From assembly GCA_014647935.1 (NCBI GenBank), contig BMQD01000007.1, positions 186,001-250,000 on the forward strand: a stretch of DNA of 64,000 nucleotides. The letters are read 5' to 3'. The notes under the pieces are model-generated. The model saw nothing but the letters and a program-made list of their open reading frames with translations, was not told the origin of the DNA and searched no databases. Below, one piece after another: positions 24,777 through 33,442 of this stretch. This stretch comes from Planomonospora parontospora. Its GTDB lineage: Bacteria; Actinomycetota; Actinomycetes; Streptosporangiales; Streptosporangiaceae. Position 1 is the stretch's first letter, and the number at the start of each line of letters is the position of its first letter. The position numbers and the translations under genes are program-made.

Positions 24777-25343
24777 ATGGCTGAGGCGAGGGACGCGCGC
24801 GACGTGGCGGCGCTGGCGGCGGCGGTGGAGCGGGGCGAACAGGTCAGGTACCTGATGTTCTGGGGGCACCGGCCGCCGCGCTCCGGCGGGGTCGGGGCCG
24901 GGTGCCTGTCGCAGTGGTGGCCGGCGGACTTCACCGTGGACGGGGTGGTCTACCGCACCGCGGAGCACTTCATGATGGCGGGCAAGGCGCGGCTGTTCGG
25001 CGACGGGGAGACCGCGGCGGAGATCGTGGCGGCCGGGCACCCGAAGCAGGCCAAGGACCTGGGGCGCAGGGTGCGCGGCTTCGACGAGCGGGCATGGGAG
25101 GCGGCCCGCTTCGACCTGGTCGTCCGCGGCAACCTGGCCAAGTTCGACCAGCACCCGGAGCTTGCGGAGTTCCTGCTGGGGACGGGGGAGCGGGTGCTGG
25201 TCGAGGCGAGCCCGCTGGACCGGGTCTGGGGGATCGGGCTCGCGGCCGACGACGAGCGGGCCGGGCTGCCCGGGTCGTGGCGGGGGCTGAACCTGCTCGG
25301 GTTCGCCCTGATGGAGGTACGGCAGGCACTGCGGGAGCGGTGA
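24777..25343 (+). CDS. NADAR family protein (YbiA-like)
   Basis: This 188-residue NADAR protein has LMFWGHRPP near the N-terminus, LSQWWPADFTVDGVVYRTAEHFMMAGKARLFGD and the C-terminal SPLDRVWGIGLAADDERAGLPGSWRGLNLLGFALMEVR. YbiA-type members hydrolyse N-glycosidic bonds of riboflavin intermediates, and others act on ADP-ribose-modified substrates or in phage defence. Which applies here is not known. The ATG at 24777 follows GGAAGGG by 8 bases. There is no riboflavin or toxin gene next to it. Confidence 0.9.
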   Translation: MAEARDARDVAALAAAVERGEQVRYLMFWGHRPPRSGGVGAGCLSQWWPADFTVDGVVYRTAEHFMMAGKARLFGDGETAAEIVAAGHPKQAKDLGRRVRGFDERAWEAARFDLVVRGNLAKFDQHPELAEFLLGTGERVLVEASPLDRVWGIGLAADDERAGLPGSWRGLNLLGFALMEVRQALRER

Positions 25344-25607
25344 CGGCCGGTCGCGGTCGCGCCCGCGGGCGGTGACGGACCCGGCGGGGCGGACCGCCAC
25401 CCGCGCGGGGCGGCGCCGGGGTGCGAGGCCAAGACGCTCCACTGCCCGCCGACCGCCGCACGCGGGGCGGCGCCGGGACGTCCCCGAGAGGGGAATCATC
25501 CGTACGGCGCGGCTGTTGTCAGGCGATGGAGCCCGTTTTTGGGCGGAGGAGGGGGCGGCCTTAGGCTGGCCCCCTGCTCGAATGACGACGGATGAGGGGT
25601 GACGCCC

Positions 25608-26597
25608 GTGTTGCGCGACTCGTTCGGCCGAGTGGCGACCGATCTTCGGGTGTCCCTGACGGACCGCTGCAACCTGCGCTGCTCGTACTGTATGCCGCCC
25701 GAGGGCCTGGACTGGCTTCCCAAGCCCGAGCTGCTGACCGCCGAGGAGATCGTCCGGCTGGTCGCCATCGGGGTGGAGCGGCTCGGCATCACCGAGGTCC
25801 GCTACACCGGCGGCGAGCCGCTGCTCCGCCGCGAGCTGGTCGACATCGTGGCCCGCACCACCGCGCTCGCCCCCCGGCCGCAGGTCTCGCTGACCACCAA
25901 CGGCATCGGGCTGGCCCGGCTGGCCGGGCCGCTCGCCGCGGCCGGCCTCGACCGGGTCAACGTCTCCCTGGACACCCTGGACCGCGAGACGTTCGTCAAG
26001 CTCGCCCACCGCGACCGGCTGGCCGACGTGCTGGCGGGCCTGGCCGCGGCCGAGGCCGCCGGACTGCGCCCGGTGAAGATCAACGCGGTGCTGATGCGCG
26101 GCGTCAACGACCACGAGGCGGTCCCGCTCCTGCGCTACTGCCTCGACAAGGGCTACGAGCTCCGCTTCATCGAGCAGATGCCGCTGGACGCCCAGCACGG
26201 CTGGCGCCGGGAGAACATGATCACGGCCGACGAGATCCTCGCTACGCTGCAGGCCTCCTTCGACCTGACCGACGCCGACCCGGCGGAGCGGGGCAGCGCC
26301 CCCGCCGAGCTGTTCCTCGTCGGCGGCGGGCCGGCGAGGGTGGGCGTGATCGGTTCGGTCACCCGCCCGTTCTGCGGCGCCTGCGACCGGGTACGGCTCA
26401 CCGCCGACGGCCAGATCCGCAACTGCCTGTTCGCGACGGACGAGTCCGATCTGCGGGCGGCGATGCGCTCCGGGGTCTCCGACGACGAACTGGCCGAGCG
26501 CTGGCTGGCGGCGGTCCGGATCAAGAAGGCCGGGCACGGCATCGACGACCCCGCCTTCCTGCAGCCGTCCCGCCCGATGTCGGCCATCGGCGGTTAG
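25608..26597 (+). CDS. moaA: GTP 3',8-cyclase MoaA
   Basis: This 329-residue radical SAM enzyme makes the first molybdenum cofactor intermediate from GTP. The N-terminal cluster motif is CNLRCSYC (Cys21, Cys25, Cys28), followed by YTGGEPLLR. The second cluster is FCGACDRVRLTADGQIRNC. The protein ends in the conserved GG. GTG at 25608 is preferred because GAGGGG lies 8 bases upstream; GTG at 25599 would overlap that site. No other moa gene is adjacent. It probably supports the nitrate reductase at 51940. Confidence 0.95.
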   Translation: MLRDSFGRVATDLRVSLTDRCNLRCSYCMPPEGLDWLPKPELLTAEEIVRLVAIGVERLGITEVRYTGGEPLLRRELVDIVARTTALAPRPQVSLTTNGIGLARLAGPLAAAGLDRVNVSLDTLDRETFVKLAHRDRLADVLAGLAAAEAAGLRPVKINAVLMRGVNDHEAVPLLRYCLDKGYELRFIEQMPLDAQHGWRRENMITADEILATLQASFDLTDADPAERGSAPAELFLVGGGPARVGVIGSVTRPFCGACDRVRLTADGQIRNCLFATDESDLRAAMRSGVSDDELAERWLAAVRIKKAGHGIDDPAFLQPSRPMSAIGG

Positions 26598-27017
26598 CGC
26601 GGCAACGACGGGTCGTGATCTGAGGCCGTGCGGTGGACGATCCGGTCATGCAGGCGGGGACGGCGGCCGGGTGGTCACCAGGCGGCGTACGGCTCACCCT
26701 CGCCCGGGGGCTCACCGCCCTCGATCCGCACCGTCCCGGTGGAGCCGTCGGTGAGGTCGACCCGGTAGCCCTGCCACCGGTGCAGGTGGAGCAGTGGGCT
26801 TGGTCCGGTCTGACGGGCATCCGAGGTCAGGGGCTGGTCCCGGGCGGGATGTCCGCCGAACCGGATCGGGCCCACCGACGCAAGATGCCCCACCCGCGGT
26901 TCCATGAGGCCCGGAGACGGCGCTGCCGAAGACGGCGTCGCCGGCCGACATGCGGTGGAGAAAGGTATGTCGCCGGACCACACTGCCGGCCGGAGCCCTC
27001 CTTGGCAGGATTCATGC
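26598..27017. other. Intergenic region after moaA with one weak ORF
   Basis: This 420-bp gap holds only one doubtful minus-strand ORF (26675-26905). Near its right end, CAGGAT (27006-27011) lies 6 bases before the hydrolase ATG and may be its promoter -10. Confidence 0.4.
26675..26905 (-). CDS. Doubtful small hypothetical protein
   Basis: This 76-codon ORF ends in a natural-looking stretch (HRWQGYRVDLTDGSTGTVRIEGGEPPGEGEPYAAW) that could be a small beta-rich domain. The first part is less convincing, and no ribosome binding site precedes the ATG at 26905. It could be the remnant 3' end of a larger lost gene. Confidence 0.3.
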   Translation of the reverse strand: MEPRVGHLASVGPIRFGGHPARDQPLTSDARQTGPSPLLHLHRWQGYRVDLTDGSTGTVRIEGGEPPGEGEPYAAW

Positions 27018-28118
27018 ATGGAACTCACTGTTCGTGGTCTGCGGCACAACCTCCTGGTCCGCGGACCCGTCGACGGCCCGCCCGTGCTGCTGATCCACGG
27101 CAACTGCTCCTCCGCGGCGTTCTGGGAGCCGCTGGTGCGGCTGCTGCCCGAGCACTGGCGGATCGTCGCGCCCGACCTGCGCGGTTACGGAAGCACCGAC
27201 GCCGCTCCGGTCGACGCCACCCGCGGGCTGCGTGACTTCGCCGACGACCTGGCCGCGCTCCTGGACGAGCAGGAGGTCTTCCCGGCCGGCACCCGTCCGG
27301 TCGTGGTGGCTCACTCCATGGGCGGCGGCGTGGCGATGCAGCTTCTGATCGACGCTCCCGAGCGGGTCGCCGCGCTGCTGCTCGAGGCGCCGCTGTCGCC
27401 GTACGGCTTCGGCCGGGGCGGGGCGGGCGCGGCCAACCCCGACTTCGTGGCCCGCCTGGAGGCCGGTGACCGCGGCGACGATTCGCCCGCCGGCCCCCGG
27501 ACGATCCTGCGCACGTACTACGTGGCCGATCCGGCGAGCCTGGGCGCGGACGAGGAACTGCTGCTCGACACGGTCCTGTCCACCGCGACCGGCGAGGGCA
27601 ACTACCCGGGCGACGCGGTCGCCTGCGACGACTGGCCGGGCATGGGAGCCGGCCGGCGCGGCGTGCTCAACGCCATGGCGCCGCAGTGGTTCGACGTCGC
27701 CGACGACCTGGTCGCGGTTCCCGGCAAGCCGCACGTGACCTGGGTGCGGGGTGCCGCCGACCAGATCGTCTCGGACACGTCCCTGTTCGACCTGGCCTAC
27801 CTCGGCAAGCTCGGCGCGGTTCCCGGCTGGCCGGGTGAGGAGCTCTGCCCGCCCCAGCCGATGGTCACCGAGACCAGGGCGGTCCTCGACCGCTACACCG
27901 AGGCCGGGGGATCCTACGAGGAGATCGTCTACGAAGGGGTGGGGCACAGCCCGCACATCGAGCGCACCGCCGACTTCGCCGCGATCGTGACCCGCGTCGT
28001 GGCGGATACGGCGGCGGGCAAAGTGACGCCGGGCAAAGTGACGCCGGGCAAAGTGACGCCGGGCAAAGTGACGGCGGGCAGGGCGACGGGCACCGCGGCC
28101 GACGCGCCGGGCCGGTGA
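27018..28118 (+). CDS. Alpha/beta hydrolase (first of a pair)
   Basis: This 366-residue alpha/beta hydrolase has an HGNCSS oxyanion region near residue 27, nucleophile motif AHSMGGG and a C-terminal EGVGHSPHIE histidine. Substrate is unknown. The C-terminus carries four GKVTP repeats encoded by a perfect 15-bp tandem array. The ATG at 27018 is preferred to earlier starts: CAGGAT lies 6 bases upstream and the family fold begins there. It overlaps the next hydrolase by 4 bp. Confidence 0.85.
   Translation: MELTVRGLRHNLLVRGPVDGPPVLLIHGNCSSAAFWEPLVRLLPEHWRIVAPDLRGYGSTDAAPVDATRGLRDFADDLAALLDEQEVFPAGTRPVVVAHSMGGGVAMQLLIDAPERVAALLLEAPLSPYGFGRGGAGAANPDFVARLEAGDRGDDSPAGPRTILRTYYVADPASLGADEELLLDTVLSTATGEGNYPGDAVACDDWPGMGAGRRGVLNAMAPQWFDVADDLVAVPGKPHVTWVRGAADQIVSDTSLFDLAYLGKLGAVPGWPGEELCPPQPMVTETRAVLDRYTEAGGSYEEIVYEGVGHSPHIERTADFAAIVTRVVADTAAGKVTPGKVTPGKVTPGKVTAGRATGTAADAPGR
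28016..28075 (+). repeat. Four 15-bp tandem repeats encoding GKVTP
   Basis: The unit GGGCAAAGTGACGCC occurs at 28016, 28031, 28046 and 28061 (last copy with one change), and a diverged fifth unit follows to 28090. The array is in frame and lengthens the C-terminal tail of the first alpha/beta hydrolase. Confidence 0.95.
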
Positions 28119-29047
28119 GCGGGCCGGCCTACCGCCGGGAGCGGATACCCGTCCGGGGCGGCGCGTTGCGGGCGGGGGTGTGGGGCGAGCGGGGGCCGCT
28201 GGTCGTCGCAGCCCACGGCATCACCTCCTCCCACCTGGCGTGGACGCTGCTCGGCCCGGACCTGGGGCGCGACCACCGCTTCGTCGCGGTGGACCTGCGC
28301 GGCCGGGGCGGCAGCCGGGACCTGCCGGAGCCGTACGGCATGGCCGCGCACGCCGACGACCTCGCCGCCGTGATCGAGCACTACGGCGGCGGGCCGGCCC
28401 TGCTGGCCGGGCACTCGATGGGCGGGTTCGTCGTGGCCGAGACCGCCCGCCGCCACCGGGACCTGGTGGGCCGGCTCGTCCTGGTGGACGGGGGAGCGCC
28501 GCTCCCCCTGCCCGTGGGCGCGGGCACCGTACGGGAGGCGATCGAACGTACGGTGGGACCGATCGTGGCGCGGCTGGAGCGGACGTTCGCGACCCGGGAG
28601 GAGGGCCGGGACCTGTGGCGGGCGCATCCGGCCTTCGCCGAGTGGACCGGGGCGTGCGCCGCCTACGCCGACTACGACCTGGTGGACCTGGGCGACCGGT
28701 TCGAGGCCGCGTGCCGGATGGAGGCCGCGCTCGCCGACGCGCCCGAGGTGTACGCCCTGCCCGGCGCGGTCCCCGAGCCGCTGCCGGTGCCCGCCGTGTT
28801 CCTTCGGGCGGCCCGCGGCATGCTGGACGAGCCGGACCTGCCGCTGTACTCACCCGGCCGGGCCACCGAGTGGCTGCCCGGCGTCGCGGAATCCACCGTG
28901 GAGGGCGTCAACCACTACACGATCACCCTGTCCCCCCGGGGCAGCGCGGCGGTCGCCACCGCCGTACGCGCTCTCGCGCACCGACCCGCGGGATTCCGTA
29001 CGGCCGGCAGGGTCTCTTCAGCGGCGCCGGTGATGAAGAAGACGTAG
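28115..29047 (+). CDS. Alpha/beta hydrolase (second of a pair)
   Basis: This 310-residue alpha/beta hydrolase has AAHGITSSH near the N-terminus, the nucleophile elbow AGHSMGGFV, an acid residue region LRAARGMLDEPDLPLY and catalytic histidine in EGVNHYTI. Its substrate is unknown. The GTG start overlaps the upstream stop by 4 bp, so the two hydrolases are translated together. The last about 22 residues after the fold (RPAGFRTAGRVSSAAPVMKKT) look unlike a conserved ending and overlap a minus-strand reading frame, so the natural end may have been altered. Confidence 0.83.
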   Translation: MSGPAYRRERIPVRGGALRAGVWGERGPLVVAAHGITSSHLAWTLLGPDLGRDHRFVAVDLRGRGGSRDLPEPYGMAAHADDLAAVIEHYGGGPALLAGHSMGGFVVAETARRHRDLVGRLVLVDGGAPLPLPVGAGTVREAIERTVGPIVARLERTFATREEGRDLWRAHPAFAEWTGACAAYADYDLVDLGDRFEAACRMEAALADAPEVYALPGAVPEPLPVPAVFLRAARGMLDEPDLPLYSPGRATEWLPGVAESTVEGVNHYTITLSPRGSAAVATAVRALAHRPAGFRTAGRVSSAAPVMKKT

Positions 29048-29210
29048 ACGTCCCCGAACTCCTCGCCGTCGTCGAGCTCCTCGGCCCGGCCCTGCTCCCG
29101 CAGGTGTCCGAGCAGCGCTGTCTCGTCCCTGCAGCGCACGAGACGGACCGGCGGGCGCCCCCTGAAGCGGTGCCGCCCGGAACGACGGCCGGCACCGGCA
29201 TCTGACGAAT

Positions 29211-30134
29211 CTACAAGGTGACGCCATCGTCCGTGATCACTCCTGGCGGCGCCGACGGAAGGTCCATGGAGATCACGTGGAACGGAGCAGCCGGCTCAGC
29301 GCGGGTGAGCTGGGAGTTGACCACGAGCAGTCGTCGTTGCGCGAGCGCGATCGTCGTCGGGGTGTCGAACCGGGGATCGTCCCACCTGCCCACCGGAACG
29401 GCCTTCCGGGCGTCGGCGTCCAATGCCACGACCGCGAGGGAGAAGACGATCCTGCTCTCGCGGGTCTCGTTGACCAGGCCGAAAAGCAGGCGATCACCAA
29501 GCAGTAGAAGCCCATCCGCGCAAAAGCCGTAGCCATCCGGTAACCGCACCTGCTCGACCGCACCGGAGGCCGTCTCCACTCGCCACAACGTTCCTGTGCC
29601 CTGCGCGGCGACCAGCAGCGCGGTTCCGTCGGCTGTGGCGGTGATCCCGTTGAGGAAGGCGTCGGCTCCGGCACCGGACAGATCAGCGAAGATCTCCGGT
29701 TCGCCGATGGCCTGCGGCGTGGTGCCCAAGGGGAGTCGCCAGAGCACGGGGCGGAGCGAGTCGGTGACGAAGGCGGCCTCGCCCACGGTCCACACGTCGT
29801 TCAGGAGGGTGCTCGTCGCGGGGACGGTGCGCCGGGCGAGCAGGGCGGAGTCGGCCAGGTCGTAGACGAACAGATGACCTGTCGCACCGCCGCAGGCGAC
29901 CAGCCATTGATTCCGGTGTACGGCCAGGCCCAGAACGCAGGTGCGGGCGTCTTTCCCAGGAGGCTGCCACACCTGGGCCAGTTCGTCGTCGAGACGGCCG
30001 CGGAAGATCGTGCCGTCGGTGGTGCTCCCGGCGTAGAAACCGTGGCCGGAGCTGTATGCGATGCCTTCCGGCATGACTTTCTCACCGGGCAGTGTGTACG
30101 CGGGAATGATCGCCACGGAAGCCATCCTAGGCAC
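29211..30134 (-). CDS. SMP-30/gluconolactonase-like beta-propeller protein
   Basis: This 307-residue protein has repeated propeller motifs (PEGIAYSSGHGFYAGSTTDGTIFRGRL, LNDVWTVGEAAFVTDSLRPVLWRLPL, FLNGITATADGTALLVAAQGTGTLWRVE) typical of the SMP-30/LRE group, whose members hydrolyse lactones or only bind ligands. No signal peptide is seen. GTG at 30134 has TGAAAG 6 bases upstream; ATG at 30125 is an alternative. The gene is convergent with the second hydrolase. Confidence 0.8.
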   Translation of the reverse strand: MPRMASVAIIPAYTLPGEKVMPEGIAYSSGHGFYAGSTTDGTIFRGRLDDELAQVWQPPGKDARTCVLGLAVHRNQWLVACGGATGHLFVYDLADSALLARRTVPATSTLLNDVWTVGEAAFVTDSLRPVLWRLPLGTTPQAIGEPEIFADLSGAGADAFLNGITATADGTALLVAAQGTGTLWRVETASGAVEQVRLPDGYGFCADGLLLLGDRLLFGLVNETRESRIVFSLAVVALDADARKAVPVGRWDDPRFDTPTTIALAQRRLLVVNSQLTRAEPAAPFHVISMDLPSAPPGVITDDGVTL

Positions 30135-30302
30135 GCCGCTTTCAGGGACGCCGCGACCGGGGCTCGCTGATTCGTCCTGCCCGTACCAGAAAGATGAGCC
30201 CTGGGGGCGTCCCGCAAGCGCTCAGCGCGGAAGACGGCCGGACGGGACCGCTCATTCCGCTGTGTCCGCCTGTACGGCGGCATCGCACTAAGATCGCGTC
30301 CC

Positions 30303-32075
30303 GTGCTTTCGGATGGTTTCTGGCGGGTCATCAGGATCGGATCGGTAGGCCTGGTCCTTGCGGCGGCGGTCGCGGGCCTGGTGCTCGGCGACGCCTGGCT
30401 CTGGGCGGCCGTCGAATGGTCGCCGCCGGCCTACGCGGGGTTCTACGCACGCGACGGGTTCGACATCCCGACGACCGTGGCGCTGCTCGTGGCCGCCCTG
30501 GTGAAGGCCGCGTTCCTGTGGCTGATCCTGCGCACCCCCGCGCCGGGACCGCTGGACCGCCGGGCCAGGGCGCTGCGCCGGCTGCTGTATCTGGCGGCGG
30601 CGTACACCCTCGTGCTGTGGTACCCGATCGCGCTGCTCCCCGACGCGGTCGACGCGGCGATCTGGCTCGCGCTGTGGACCGCGATCGACGTCCTGTACCT
30701 GCTCGTCATCCGCTGGCGGTCCCGCGTGCTGCGCACGGCGGCCGGAGCGGTGTTCGCGGTCGAACTGGCCGGGATGTCCAACGAACTGCTCGACGAACTC
30801 GACCTCCCCGAGCTCGGTCCGGGCGGCGTCGTCGGACCGGTCCTGATGCTGGCCGGAGTGGCGGCGACCGTCCTCACGGTCGTCGGGCAGCGGCGCGACG
30901 GCCGGTGGAGCCGCGGCACGCAGATCGCCGGGTGGTCGTCGGTGGGCGTCTACGCGCTGGCGATCCCGCTCAACCTTCTCTTCGGAAGGATCCCCAGCGG
31001 CGGTCTGGCGATATCGGTCGTGATGGACGCGGTAGGGCTCGTCAGCACCGTGTGGATCGCGGCGACCGCCCGCGAACTGCCTGCCGAGGGGCACCGGGCG
31101 GACCCTCCGCCCGCGCGGCGGCGCGCGATCCGCGTCGCGGTGGCGACCGCGGCCGTGCTGCCGGTCATCGCACTGATCCACCCGGAGCAGACCCCGCACC
31201 TCACCTACACCGGCTGGTCGATGGGCTGCTATGACCGGCCCGATTTCGGCGACCTGAAACCCGCCGAACGCGACGCCGCGTTCCTGTGCCGGGCGCGGGG
31301 CACGGACGGCGGAGTCCCGCCGATGTTCCCCGACAGCCTGTCGGACCAGCAGATCCTCGCGTACGGGCGGATGCTGTGCCGGGCGAAGGACCGCGCCGAG
31401 CAGGAGACGCTCCTGAAACGGGCGGGGAGCGCGCGGTCAGGCTGGAGCGTGGACCCGTGGGACCTCGTCTACGTCTGTCCGGAGGTCGTCGGCGCGACCC
31501 ATCCCGAGCTGCTGCGGTCGGCCGAGGAACGGGAGGCGGCGAACACCGCCTACATCACCGAGGCGAACGCGAGGTGCCGCGACCCGTGGCCCCGGACGAA
31601 AGGCGTCGCCCAGGCCACGGCCAACTACTTCCTGTTCGCCGACGGCGACCACGGCTATCTGGTCCACGACCCTCGGGACGAAGCGGTCGAGGAGGCGGCG
31701 GAGCGGGCGATCGGCGAGCTCTACGACGACAGCGCCCTCATCGGGGCGGCCGGCAGCGCGGTGCTCGTCGGACACGTCGAGGACGTCACCGATCTGTGCC
31801 TCACCGTGAAGGCCTTCCGCACCGCGCCGCCGCCGCGGACGGCCGGGTGGGACCAGGTCACCGAGGTGCCGGTCGTCAGCCGCAGCGGCCTGCTCACCGT
31901 GCCGGAGATGGACGGCGGAGACGTGGGCGCGGGCGCCCCGATGCCGAACCTGGCGATCGCGGGCAAGGGCCGCTACCGGATCCGGGTCTACGTGCGGGTC
32001 GGCGACGCGGGGGAGGAGCACCTGGTCGTCGTGTTCCCAGGCGAGTCGAGGAGAAGGCTCAAGCTGAAACGGTGA
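30303..32075 (+). CDS. Large hypothetical membrane protein
   Basis: This 590-residue protein has about eight hydrophobic segments in residues 10-300 and then a soluble C-terminal half (about 310-590). That half contains several cysteines (WSMGCYDRPD, FLCRARG, MLCRAKDRAE, DLVYVCPEVV, DLCLTVKAF) that could form disulfides or bind a ligand. No family is recognised. TAAGAT lies 8 bases before the GTG start, so transcription is probably leaderless. Confidence 0.65.
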   Translation: MLSDGFWRVIRIGSVGLVLAAAVAGLVLGDAWLWAAVEWSPPAYAGFYARDGFDIPTTVALLVAALVKAAFLWLILRTPAPGPLDRRARALRRLLYLAAAYTLVLWYPIALLPDAVDAAIWLALWTAIDVLYLLVIRWRSRVLRTAAGAVFAVELAGMSNELLDELDLPELGPGGVVGPVLMLAGVAATVLTVVGQRRDGRWSRGTQIAGWSSVGVYALAIPLNLLFGRIPSGGLAISVVMDAVGLVSTVWIAATARELPAEGHRADPPPARRRAIRVAVATAAVLPVIALIHPEQTPHLTYTGWSMGCYDRPDFGDLKPAERDAAFLCRARGTDGGVPPMFPDSLSDQQILAYGRMLCRAKDRAEQETLLKRAGSARSGWSVDPWDLVYVCPEVVGATHPELLRSAEEREAANTAYITEANARCRDPWPRTKGVAQATANYFLFADGDHGYLVHDPRDEAVEEAAERAIGELYDDSALIGAAGSAVLVGHVEDVTDLCLTVKAFRTAPPPRTAGWDQVTEVPVVSRSGLLTVPEMDGGDVGAGAPMPNLAIAGKGRYRIRVYVRVGDAGEEHLVVVFPGESRRRLKLKR

Positions 32076-32187
32076 GCGGCGGCGGGGCGCATGCCCTCCT
32101 CCGTCGCCCTGTTACGGGCGGCCAGGGATAGCCACCGGCATAGGGTGACGTCCGGTTCCCCGCGCCGATCCGGCCGGAGCCGAAGGC

Positions 32188-33144
32188 TCACCCGGTGAAG
32201 CCGGGTCCGCCGCGCACACGCCGCACGAGGTCCCTGGCGGCCTCCGGCCACTGGGCACAGCCGAAGGAGAAACCCGCTTCGAGCAGGCGGCCGGGGACGA
32301 CTCGGCGGCTTTTCAACAGGAGTTCGGTGTCGGAGCGCAGCGCGAACGCGCCGAGTTCGGCCATCCACTTCGTCGCCGGCAGGCCCACCGGGACACCCCA
32401 CGCGGCGCGCAGCACGTGCATGAACATGCGCTGCGGTAGAGGAACGGGAGCGGCGAGGTTCACCGGCCCGGCGAGGTCGTCCCGGTCGATCAGGAACTCA
32501 ACGGCGCGGACGAAATCGCGGTCGTGGATCCAGGAAACGTATTGCGCACCGCCCGCGACCGGGCCGCCGAGGCCGAGCCGCGCCAGCCGCAGCAAGACGT
32601 CGAAGACGCCGCCGCGATCGGGACTCATCACCATGGCGGAGCGCATGGCGACCTTGCGCGTGTGCGGGGTTTCGGCTCGCTCCTGCGCCTGCTCCCACGC
32701 TTTTGCGATCTCGACGCTGTAGGCCCAGTAGCCCGGGACGCCGGGTTCGGTGCCGCCGAGCACACCGGTCGCCTCGTCGTTGGGCGCGTCGAAGCGGTGA
32801 GAGTAGACGGTGGCGGTGCTCATCTGCAACCAGACCCGGGGAGGCCGCGCGGCGGCTGCGATCGCCTCACCCACGATCCGGGTGGAGCGCACCCGCGAAT
32901 CCATCATGGCCTGCAGATTGGCCGGAGTGTAGCGACAGCTGACGCTGCGTCCGGCCAGGTTGATCACGATGTCGCTGCCGTCGATCTCCTCCGCCCACGG
33001 ACCCAGGGTCTCGCCGTCCCAGCGGACTTCACGACCGCGTACCGGCCCTCTGGTCAGGACCACGACTTCATGGCCTGCGGCGGTCAGTGCGTGATTCAGG
33101 ATCGTGCCTACCTGCCCGGTTCCCCCGGGTATCACTATCTTCAT
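32188..33144 (-). CDS. TIGR01777-type NAD(P)-dependent epimerase/SDR
   Basis: This 318-residue extended short-chain dehydrogenase has the cofactor motif GGTGQVG (7-13), an INLAGRSV strand, STATVYS with the active-site serine region, and GYWAYSVEIAKAWE where the usual Tyr-x3-Lys is present in changed form. The C-terminal part resembles DUF1731. TIGR01777 proteins are widespread and uncharacterised; some affect cell division. GGGGGAAG precedes the ATG and TAGGCT lies about 30 bases upstream as a possible -10. Confidence 0.85.
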   Translation of the reverse strand: MKIVIPGGTGQVGTILNHALTAAGHEVVVLTRGPVRGREVRWDGETLGPWAEEIDGSDIVINLAGRSVSCRYTPANLQAMMDSRVRSTRIVGEAIAAAARPPRVWLQMSTATVYSHRFDAPNDEATGVLGGTEPGVPGYWAYSVEIAKAWEQAQERAETPHTRKVAMRSAMVMSPDRGGVFDVLLRLARLGLGGPVAGGAQYVSWIHDRDFVRAVEFLIDRDDLAGPVNLAAPVPLPQRMFMHVLRAAWGVPVGLPATKWMAELGAFALRSDTELLLKSRRVVPGRLLEAGFSFGCAQWPEAARDLVRRVRGGPGFTG

Positions 33145-33442
33145 CGGGCTTCCCCCAGGTGTCTGAGAAGAGCCTAGCGCAGAGAGTTGAACGCGTTCAA
33201 AAAGGGGTCGGTGCTGGAAGCGGGCGCGTCCGGCTTCGCGCCGACCTCATCCATGGCCGCCCGCCGGCTGACTCGGGAGCAGGCCTGGGCCGCGGGGGCA
33301 CTCGAGCCGCAGGCGGCCGCTGAGCCCACCTCGCACCCGGCCCCTCCAGCCGGCCGCGCACAGCGCGCAGTACCGTGTCCGGCAGCCTCCCCAGACCACG
33401 TGTCGCGGCCGGACCGGAGTGCGGCCGGGTCCGTGACGCCAG

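Noticed and set aside
28016-28090. CRISPR-like repeat array
   Set aside because: The units are contiguous 15-mers without spacers and encode a protein tail.
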